Of a stretch of DNA of 64,000 bases, positions 55,524-64,000 are shown one piece after another. This DNA comes from Leucocoprinus leucothites (taxonomy: Eukaryota > Basidiomycota > Agaricomycetes > Agaricales > Agaricaceae). The translations under genes and the position numbers were made by a program. Under the pieces are notes generated by a model, which was not told the DNA's origin, searched no databases, and saw only the letters and a list, made by a program, of their open reading frames with translations. The stretch lies in NCBI GenBank assembly GCA_013368445.1, contig JAACJO010000001.1, forward strand, positions 2,046,001 through 2,110,000, read 5' to 3'. Position 1 is the stretch's first letter; each line of letters starts with the position of its first letter.

Positions 55524-58500
55524 TTAGACTAGCAGTCGGGTATTTAGCAATGGATGGCCGTTAATATACAGTATCCGTGGATTTGTGGTGTCATGGTTTT
55601 TATCCTGCTTCTCATCCTCCTGATCCTGATCTGACGTCTCCTGCATTTCCTCTCCCTGTGGCTTTTGGTAAGATGTCCCCCGGTTGGACGAGCCAGCTAG
55701 AGGATCCCGATGAATAGCCATCATAACCTGGCCTGCACCAAGGGTCTCAATCGTCTCCATCAGGTGCAAAAGCACCTTGCCAGACGTTTGAGTCAGTAGC
55801 AGAAGCCCAACATCCGAGATATCACCAGCTTCCTCTGCTTCGTCGGCGTCAGCAGTGGGGTTGATAGCGACTTCTTCATTGCTAATGACAATAACACCTG
55901 CAGCACCAGCATGCCGGGCTTCGAGGAGTTTTTCAAGGAATGTACACACTCCTCGCTCGACTACTAGGATACTATCAGGGTAAACATGCTTGTAGGGGAG
56001 ACACCCTTGTAGGTTGCCCGACTCGCGGAAGAGCGGAAGACCTCCCGGTTCGGCCATGCGTGGCGGCTTGTGTCGAGGTTCAGCGACATGCGTTGAGAGG
56101 TCTGCCCCGAAGAAGGCTGTAAAGGCATTGAGCCGCAGACTCAAGTCTGAGCCCCCCATGTTAGCTAACTGGATCCCAATTTTAGGGTCCAGTATGTTAA
56201 AGAAAAGGCGAAGTTGGACATCGGCACCGCGAGTACCTCTCGATACAATAGGAGTCGATTCTTCAGCAGAAGGAGCAAATATTGTGGAATCGTTGATGTA
56301 AACTATGTGCCCTGGACGAACGTGATAGTGACCCACTGTAGACTGGCGTCAAATCTTGTATTGAAAATTGTGAGAAGCAAACGCACGCTTCCGAATGTCG
56401 TAGCCTTGATCATCAAGGCGACGAACGATTTGAGTTCTAATGCCGGTAATGTTATGGATGATGAAACCATCTACAATGGGCTCTAGTTTAAAGCGATTAG
56501 GGCTGAGGTCTTCTGGCACAACCCGGCCATCAGAGGAGAGGATGAAATCATATGACTTGGAGGAAATTAGCCACAACTGTTACATCCGCGCAAAACGAGC
56601 ACTTACAAAACTCTCAGCAACAGGTATTTCACACCATCCATTAGGCGACCAGGCATCTATTTCGACTGAGCTAGCGGGTACTCCAAGTAGCTTGCGTGCA
56701 TAGTCGTAATCACTCCTTGAGCGGATACCACGAATGAGACCACTATCAATGGAATGATTATTGGGAGTTTCAATGAAGGGCTTGTATACAGGGCACTGGT
56801 GATTGTCCACGGGCCGCATTTTTCTTCGTGAAGGCGGCATAGGTCGAAGATGTTCTTTGTCGAGTGATAGGATGTGGCCTTCAGTAGTGAAGACGTAGTT
56901 TGAGTCGTCGCGGTGTATGAAGTTGTCTTCATCGAATAATAAATAGAGATACTAGAAATGAAGGTATCAGAGACAACTACGTTGGCATGCCTCAGCTTCG
57001 AACCTTTAGTGTTTCTGAAAGTGCAAAGGATTCCATACGATCATCCCGTTTATTTGTCCTGAGGTCTTGGATACCAGTCAGTCCACAGTCAACTCGAGCT
57101 CTGGCAATGAGGTCCTGGAGCACACGTTCTCCGACATCAAGATAAAAGGGGTCACGAGTTGCCTGATAAATGATATCAGCGAAAAGGTCAGCTTGAAGGC
57201 TAGATTTGTAGGAAACGAACCCGGTATAAATACCATGTTGATTCAATAAACTCTGCAGTTCTGGATCAGTTATGTAAGAATGAAGTGCTAGAGTACCAGC
57301 TCACCTGGACGTAGCGGGTATTGATGGGAAGTGGCTTTCTTATAGTTCGTATCGTACACCTCAGGCAACCCGGAATGTTCTCGCCATAAGTTATAATCTA
57401 TCAGGAGTGGTTAATCACAAGCATCTCTGAGTTCAAGCCAGAGATCATACATAGCATATGCAGCTTAATCGCGCTTTGTACATCACCGGCCAGCACCTGC
57501 AATCCTGGCCAGAATGCGGATAATGAATCGACAGTGAAATATGCAGCGTCTCCAGTAATCATATTTACGGGTCGATACTAACGACATATGGTTTGAGACG
57601 GCGTCAATGGGAAAGCTACATGGAACTCACCCAATAACCATCTGCTCCTCGCGAGTAGCGCATGATAGCTGCGTACGCATCATCCCAGACATCAAGGAAT
57701 TCAATTTCGCCTGAGAATAAAGTATGAATACCATCTAGGGCCGAGATAGCATGGATGACATACCGCTCATAATATACCATTTTAATGCGTACTCGAAGAA
57801 GGAATCTACACCTGCACCAATCGACGATACTTCAGGTGCTATCCACTCCTACCGGCAAGATTGAGGCAATGTCATCTAAATTTATAGCTGATTGAAGACG
57901 CACTCCGTTCCAGGTATTGATTGTGTTACCAACAAGGCCAATCTCTGATTTACGATTCCACAATGCAAAGAAGGCCTAGGTATATGACATCAGACGTATT
58001 GCAGGAAGTAGAGGATATCAAAATCATACTTTGTACGCAGCCTTTTCATATCGTTCATCTCCAGTCAGCCGACTTAATGTCGCAAATTCCAATATTAGAG
58101 ACCCTGCTCCAGCGGTGCCTAAGGAAAATTGAATTTGGGGAATTACTCGTCGGACGAGGAAATTTACACTAACATGTTTCCAGGGTTTCGCCTCTGAGGA
58201 CACCTTTCCGCAAATTGACCTTTCAAGTGTGTATATTGAGTTATGGCATACGGGGCGGAACAAAACAGCAGACAATACCCTAGCAAATGGTAACCCAGTC
58301 CGTGTCGAGAAAGCCGGTAGCAGTCGATTGCCTAGGTCGCGAGCAAGCTCCAGTAGTTCCCCGCGGTACCAAGAAAGGAAGAACGGTTGTCCCTGACGGC
58401 TAGCGAAGATGTGACCGGAAAGTAAACCTCCAAGTACACGAATCGTTGTTTCGAACACTTGAGGCTTGGTATTCACGTCAAACTGAACCCATTGAATGAC

Positions 58501-59082
58501 GTTTTGGACGGCCTTTTCGAATCCTTCTCTGTCGTCGAGAATAACCAGCGTATCAAGGACGTCAACAAGTGTAAGAGAGAAATTTCCTGCAACATCATTG
58601 GCTGCAATGTTTGCACTAAGGATCCAAATGAGCAAGCACTTGGGACAAAACCAAAGGAAACGCACGGGTTTTCCCAATCGGGGCCTTGACCGGAGCACGA
58701 CAGCGGCGTTAGCTGAAAAAGGTTGCTCAAGCTACCAGGAACATAGAAGCGTTAGGTGGCATACCTCGTCTAAAGGGAAAGCTAGGAGTCGGAAGTTAGA
58801 TTAATCAAACATATCAGGAGGGAGGAATCTACCATAGGTCATATAATTGTCATAGCCATGATAAAATAGCTCTCTCGTCCTCTCCCTACATTTCGTGGGT
58901 CAGTTGCGTTCCGTTGGAGTCGCCAAGTATAGTATAACTTGCCGAGCGGCGAGTTTTCGTTGAGTGGACCAGCCAGAACCTCCGAGAGGTGATGCCGATG
59001 TATTTGCAAGCCAGCGGGGAATCTGGAGGGAGGCCAGAAGCGCAAGAAAGAGACATTCTGGGAAGAATTGCCTCCAGTGCAT
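55524..59082 (-). CDS. MNL1: ER degradation-enhancing alpha-mannosidase (EDEM/MNL1, GH47) with C-terminal PA domain
   Basis: The 5' exon holds a hydrophobic signal-like segment ([18 protein letters not shown], about 59000-59075). The catalytic domain begins [20 protein letters not shown], then [56 protein letters not shown], and [20 protein letters not shown]. Minus-strand exons down to ~56990 carry further (alpha/alpha) barrel helices. The tail has a protease-associated domain ([32 protein letters not shown]). Mnl1/Htm1 trims Man8 on misfolded ER glycoproteins to mark them for degradation. About 12 introns. The junction between the leader exon and RELFYHG is not settled, because the frames of the two blocks fit only one of three possible leaders. 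Confidence 0.88.
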
Positions 59083-59210
59083 AGGAAGATGGCCAACCTG
59101 GAATGAGTCTGCTGGTATTGAGTGTCGTGGCAGCAGGATCAGTGACGTGTGACTTCGCGCGGATCGAGATTAGCACTTATCACCATCAATTTGTTCCTGT
59201 TCCCGAAGCT
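59083..59210. promoter_or_regulatory. short divergent promoter, MNL1 / ZNRD2-like
   Basis: About 128 bp between opposite start regions, the shortest shared promoter here. No clear motif. Confidence 0.45.
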
Positions 59211-60460
59211 ATGGCCACCGTCCTCGACGCCCCCAGTGCCCTTGGTACCTACATGCTCAAAGGCTGGGTATGAACCATCCCTCTTACTTAGATAATTTGC
59301 TGATGGAGCTCAGGTCTTGACAGACCGTCCCTGCCCAACGAGCGGGTGCAGAATTCCACTTTTGCGCTCGCCTGCGGGTCAGGATCCAGTCGTCAACTTC
59401 TGCGTAAACTGCGATAGAGGCTCGGATGGTGTGTCGTGATGCGTTATCTCTGTATTTGACCTTCTAACTTTTTGAAGCCTCACGTCCTACAACTACCAGT
59501 GGAGTGCCTCAGGCCGATGCTTCTACCCCCCCTTCTACGTCCTCTGCTTCCCACCTAACAAGGGCATCCACCCCAGCTACCGAAGTCTCAGACGCTTCAG
59601 ACGATCTACCCCTATTTGTTGAAAGTGAGGAAACACGTAGGCGTCGCGAAAAAACCGACCGAGCTTCTGCAGAGATCGGCCGGCGTCTTCTGCAAGGCTG
59701 GACGATGCTGGGCGATGAGTGTCCGAGGGATGAGTGTTACTATACTCCACTTGTTCGTCCACCCAGGACAAATGGGCAGACAGACCCAAAAAAGGTCAGC
59801 TCCTTTGCTCTCCACCATAGTAGACGTCTGACATATCCACAGGAATGTGTTCTATGCGGGAGCATCTACGCTGCAGAGAAGGACTGGGCTGGACGCGAGA
59901 CCTTGGTGCTAGTAAATGCTGGTCCTGTGCCACAGACGGCGACGCCGCCTTCTCATGCACGCGTGCCGACCAACCCATCACCCGTTATCTCTTCAGTAAG
60001 TCTCGCTTTTCAACCAGTATGTCCCTTCACACCCGACTTCCATGCCCACTTCACCTCAGGTCTCTCAGGTCGATGCTTTACCGCCGAAACCTGCCGCTGT
60101 AAATCAACCAGAACGAGTGAGTCTAATTATGATTGATAAGGATACATCACTGACCAGCGAGCAAGAGCACGCTTGAAATGAAGATTCCAGTGAGTACGGG
60201 ATTTAGCATTCTTGAGACGCTTTTTTAAATCAGGGCTTTAGGTTTCGAGTATCATGGGTACACTTAATGCTTCTTCAGAAGCCCTGCAGCTCGCGTTGCA
60301 AACTCTCACGGCTCGACTGACGTCACTTGCGTCCAACCCCACCCTTGCAGATTCTGCTAACATCGCCACAGCTGCAGACGCGATTGCCAAAGTCACTCAA
60401 GCCTTATCCCAAGTAAAGCAGCTCCAATGGAGCGAGATACAAGCACATACAATGACATGA
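59211..60460 (+). CDS. ZNRD2/SSSCA1-like protein with two zinc-ribbon units
   Basis: MATVLDAPSALGTYMLKGW is followed after an intron by VLTDRPCPTSGCRIPLLRSP, AGQDPVVNFCVNCDRGSD: a zinc ribbon with paired CxxxxC and CxxC. After a Ser/Thr-rich linker comes a second unit, SAEIGRRLLQGWTMLGDECP, CYYTPLVRPP, ECVLCGSIY. The C-terminal helical part (ALQLALQTLTARLTSLASNP, ADAIAKVTQALSQVKQLQWS) ends at 60460. Both units match the Sjogren syndrome/scleroderma autoantigen 1 (ZNRD2) family, whose role is poorly known. Six or so exons, with a Pro/Thr-rich stretch between 59930 and 60240 that I could not splice fully. Confidence 0.78.
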
Positions 60461-60769
60461 GTGTACGCGTGTTCGTAATTCAGCGCTATGTCGTAGCTGG
60501 CAGATGTCTGGATGGTCAGTCTTGATACAAATGACACAAGCGACATTCAATGTAATACACTCAGTTCAATTAATGGCATCAGTAATTTTGCTGGAAGAAT
60601 GAGCTTCCTTCAGCACGCTGTGAAAGGGCAGCGCTAAGGATGTCAACTATTCATGGAGCATCGGCTGTGGTGCATTTGAACTGCATGGTCACCTCGTGGG
60701 ACACGCCGGTTCAGTCCTGCACCACTATATAAAGCTCATATCTCATACACTATCAAGTCCTTTACTGTA
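60461..60769. promoter_or_regulatory. promoter of the large His-rich gene, with TATA box
   Basis: TATATAAAG at 60726-60734 stands about 36-44 bp before the ATG at 60770, implying a very short 5' leader. No gene in this stretch. Confidence 0.6.
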
Positions 60770-62974
60770 ATGCCCAGCTTTAACATCTTCAGGACGTTTG
60801 GTGGCTCCAAAGCCCCTCCTTCACGCCCCGCACCCATTATCGCCAAAGACTATGCCTACAATACAGCTAGCGCCCACCCTCCAGTCTCACCAGCAAATTC
60901 AGCTTATACGCGTTCTGCCTCCATGCCTCCTGAAATCATAAAATCTCAGCCTATAGCTGACCCTTCCCTCGGACGGCGGGGCACACTCAAAAAGAAGAAC
61001 AAAGTAAGAAATTTGTATTGTACAATAATCGACTTTGCGGGTTACTAATTGATTCATCCATGGTTGCAGCACCGTCGTCACATATCAGAAAGCGCACCTA
61101 TGGACTCCCTGCATTGGTCAGAACATCAGTATCCTCCTGAGGACGATATACTCCCTGGGCCACCCCCTATTGCCGCTCATCAACCTTCAGGGTATGAACC
61201 CAGCAATGCCAATGGGTCCATCTATCCAGAGGAGTACCCCTATCCATACGAGGACAATCACCAACAAAGGTTCCAATATAACACGAATACAGGTCCGGGT
61301 GCTCCCCTATCGAGTGGGATGCCAGGATTCGAGGACAGTCTCACTCCCACAGCTTACCCAGAACAGCCTCCTCGAGGAGTGCGCCCTGAACATGACAGTA
61401 GACATCACAGTCGACATCGTCACCGTCACCACCGTCACCACTACCAACCTCAGCCTCCGCAGCAATACGACTATGATCCCTCCTACGCCGCACCGCCGAC
61501 GCATGGCTATGGTCATAACCCTCACAAGCATACTTCCTGGGGGCCTGATCATAGTCAAAGTCGATCTAGGTCCAGATCTTTTACGCCCATTCCGTCCGTA
61601 TACCGAGAACCTGATAGTATGGATTTGGAAGACTCGTATGCGGACCCAATGACTCGGGACAGTAATACTCATCACGGGAACAGACGCTCGCCGCATCATG
61701 GACCTGACGGACTTGGACTTGAGTTTGATCACGGTCAAGGTCCAACGCATACACAACAGCCACCAATGATTGGTTGGCTTCCAAGCGCTGCAGAACAACA
61801 GATGGATGAAGAGCCGCCAAGGATGCATGGTTCCGAGGCCACACTTGTTGGAGAGACGCAACCCCAGATTATCTCCCCACCGATTGAGAGTGAGAATCCT
61901 TTGGAGACAAACGTCTACCATACTCGCGAGCCGGATTATGACCCAAATGCAAGACATCGTAGGCGAAGAACACCTGCGCAAGATTATGCGCATGAAGTAG
62001 GTATTTATCATGTGCCTCCTGTCAGCCCATTTAACACAATCCCTGTAGAGCAGACATCGGGGTCCTGAGGAACCGCGAAAGAAGGCTTATATGTACAGAG
62101 ATTATCACCACTCTGAGACGATCGAGGTAAGATGTACCTTCTGGTCGACAGTTTTAAACGCTTACCCAACTTGAATAGCCAAGGATGCATGAGCGGCGCC
62201 CTTCATTCGAAGACCCTGACTCTGAACCGGAAGAGTACCGCTATATTGTTCCTTCTGGAGTGCATGTAGTTTTCAGGGACCACGATGGCAACGAAATTAC
62301 CCGGTGAGTGGCCACATCTCGACAATGCAAGGTTGAGCTTATTATCGAGGAAATTCAAAGGATTGGCGAACCTGGTCCTGTGTCTGGAAGACGGTCAAGG
62401 AGAGACATGACAGCTTTTACTGTCCAGGACGAACACGGAAATATCTTGTACAGGCACGGCCGAGCCGACGGTGGTCGTCATAAGGACGACAGATACCTTC
62501 GGTAGGTTGGCGGATTAGATACGACAAAATTCAAGGCTTAATCTGTATTCATCGTAGCTCTGGGAATCCGCGACCTCCTCGTCAGGCAAAAGTGATTATG
62601 ATTGATGAACACGGTAATCAGGTCCCCCTGTGAGTTGGCTGGCTCCATGCCCTGGCGTCTAACTGACACTGATCAGGAAATCGAATGAAAGTCATTCCAG
62701 CCGATCCCACCATTCTCATGGGTCACATCAAACACACCGCTCGCACCACTCTCACCACTCGCATCATTCGCATCCCTCCCAACATTCGCATCCCTCCCAA
62801 CATTCGCATCCCTCCCAACATTCGCATCCCTCCCAGCACTCGCATCACTCTCAACACTCTCAACAGTCATATCCCTCTCAACACTCACACCATTCTCAAC
62901 AATCATGGCCCTCTCAACATTCACATCATTCCCAACGCTCGCATAGTTCTGGGCGGCGGCGAGGTTATCACTAG
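60770..62974 (+). CDS. His/Pro-rich repeat protein of unknown function
   Basis: Starts MPSFNIFRTFGGSKAPPSRP. The long second exon (from about 61070) is disordered, with poly-His/Arg (SRHHSRHRHRHHRHHYQPQP), Tyr/Pro-rich and Ser/Arg runs (SQSRSRSRSFTP). Short exons then give YIVPSGVHVVFRDHDGNEIT, AFTVQDEHGNILYRHGRADG and KVIMIDEHGNQVPL: three copies of a DxxGNxxxR-like beta unit. The last exon encodes Ser/His/Gln repeats (SRSHHSHGSHQTHRSHHSHH, then HSHPSQ x4) and ends SGRRRGYH. I recognise no named domain. Metal binding, condensation or cell-wall association are possibilities from composition only. About six introns. Confidence 0.72.
62765..62836 (+). repeat. 18-bp minisatellite encoding HSHPSQ, four units
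   Basis: CATTCGCATCCCTCCCAA repeats at 62765, 62783, 62801 and 62819 (the last unit ends AG instead of AA). Degenerate units of the same length follow (62837 on). The unit is a multiple of three, so the reading frame is kept. Confidence 0.92.
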
Positions 62975-63062
62975 GAACCATTGTAACCGGTAGGACGCTT
63001 ACCGATATATTAGCGCCGATGTCATACAGTAAAACTTTGTTTACATTATTCTGAATGCCAGC

Positions 63063-64000
63063 TTATCTTCTTTTGTGACCTTCCTTTCTATTTGAGCGCT
63101 GAGAACCACCAGCTACAGAGGCGATTTCTTGCTTGCTCAGCTGTAGTACCCCTCCACGGAATTTTCCTACACCCATTTTAAGCCCTCTCGCTTTTGAGCG
63201 AGACACAGGATTGCCGGGAGCCTCGAACAATTTCTTCAGGGTGGGGTGATAATTCCCGAGATCTTTAGCCTTAGTAGAACAATTAGCGGTTTTCGCAGGC
63301 GAGGGGCAAGGACAAACACCTTTTCCAGGTCCTGTCTTTCCTGTTTCCGTTGCTTCTGGGCCAAACCCTCCCTCACACGCTTTCCTGCTTTATTTCTTTC
63401 AGATTCTCTGACTACCTTTTCTCCTTTCCCCAGCTTAGCTCCTTCAGCGAGCTCCATTACTCGACCAGCAAGTGCTTTACGTCGATGTGCGGGTGTCATA
63501 TTAAGTTCGGGATTCAGAGAACCAGATAAGAGTTGTGTATGCACCAATCTATGTAACAAGGCATCGTTTTCTGCGTTTGTTCTTTGATTAACGTCAGTAA
63601 GTGGATTACGGAGGGCCGTCAAAATTTGCCAACCGATCTTCTTCTTCCTCCTGTGGAGTTTTCTTCTTTGACTGCTGTGAAGAGAGTGTCCCATCACCTC
63701 GGAGTTTAGAGACCTTTGACGACTAGACAGACAGGTCAAAATCATCAAAAAGGGTAGTCAACACAAACGAACCATGAAAGCTTTCATCTCTGCCTTCGAA
63801 ATACCCTCATTTCTGAACTTGTTTTCCGAGAACACGATAGTTTTCCCGTCAGTGACAGTTGAACTTCCGGCTGTGAATCCGTCGTCGTCTTGTTCAAAAT
63901 CTATAGTATGTTAAGAAATTATAAGCTGAACCTATAGCAATACACGTACCAGAGTCACCAAGGTCGGAGCCTGTATTTGAGTTATTATTCTCCGATGAGA
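63063..64000 (-). CDS. FAF1/C1orf131-like ribosome assembly factor, 5' part missing
   Basis: Minus-strand exons, 3' end at 63063. From the edge inwards: DFEQDDDGFTAGSSTVTDGK, NEGISKAEMKAFM, SKVSKLRGDGTLSSQQSKKK, ALLHRLVHTQLLSGSLNPEL, NMTPAHRRKALAGRVMELAE, GAKLGKGEKVVRESERNKAG, KRVREGLAQKQRKQERQDLE, AKDLGNYHPTLKKLFEAPGN, then GLKMGVGKFRGGVLQLSKQE and a basic tail. The GRVxELAxxAKLGKGE..., NYHPxLKKLFE and GVGKFxxGxLxLSxxEI blocks match fungal Faf1, a nucleolar 40S-assembly factor, as I remember the family. The real N-terminus lies beyond 64000. Only 88 bp separate its stop from the stop of the His-rich gene. Confidence 0.65.

Noticed and set aside
62765..62836. CRISPR-like array
   Set aside because: Units are directly adjacent without spacers and are coding in a eukaryotic gene.
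62673..62993. antisense and shifted frames with GRDANV or IRIPPN repeats
   Set aside because: They are frame shadows of the HSHPSQ minisatellite; the true frame joins the upstream exons and ends SGRRRGYH.

Overview
The window reads as nuclear DNA of an Agaricomycete (mushroom-forming basidiomycete). Genes are packed on both strands. Most are broken by many introns of about 45-65 nt with GT...AG ends. The protein set is fungal: Elongator, ATG10, an AcpS-type transferase, a BTB protein of the kind common in Agaricomycetes, and a non-reducing polyketide synthase. There are no operons, CRISPR arrays, rRNA genes or intact transposons. All gene models were spliced by eye, so exon edges are good where the reading frame closes and approximate elsewhere.

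Layout. 0-6.6 kb: ceramide synthase (partial), U1A snRNP protein, DJ-1/HSP31-like protein, MOB1 and an MFS permease. 6.6-9.7 kb: a gene-poor gap holding CRE-like palindromes. 9.7-18 kb: BTB protein, DBP8 helicase, DUF302 protein, SUA5, FMC1-like protein and an RRM protein. 18-25 kb: a long disordered protein fused to a catalytically degenerate eIF4A-like fold, then ELP2. 25-32 kb: mitochondrial biogenesis genes (AcpS, IBA57, PET191, an MCUR1-like coiled coil), with a URE2-like GST and PYM. 33.7-39.8 kb: a six-exon polyketide synthase of 1932 residues (SAT-KS-AT-PT-ACP-ACP-ACP, no thioesterase), standing alone among housekeeping genes. 40-47.5 kb: GPN3, a small His-rich protein and a nuclear-looking dynamin-family GTPase. 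47.8-60.5 kb: an unknown disordered protein, acetyl-CoA acetyltransferase, ATG10, ribosomal protein eS1, adenine phosphoribosyltransferase, an EDEM/MNL1 mannosidase and a ZNRD2-like zinc-ribbon protein. 60.7-64 kb: a large His-rich repeat protein and the end of a FAF1-like ribosome-assembly factor.

How they fit together. Most neighbours are unrelated housekeeping genes sharing short head-to-head promoters (Lag1/U1A, ELP2/AcpS, IBA57/PET191, ATG10/eS1, MNL1/ZNRD2). Two themes recur: tRNA anticodon-loop modification (SUA5, ELP2) and mitochondrial assembly (FMC1, AcpS, IBA57, PET191, MCUR1-like). The most unusual items are the polyketide synthase (Cys-to-Ser SAT, three ACPs, no TE, in-frame intron cutting the AT nucleophile motif), the eIF4A-like pseudohelicase, the dynamin-like protein with a charged nuclear-type insert, and two TATA-driven His-rich proteins sharing a short DxHGxxxYR-type motif.
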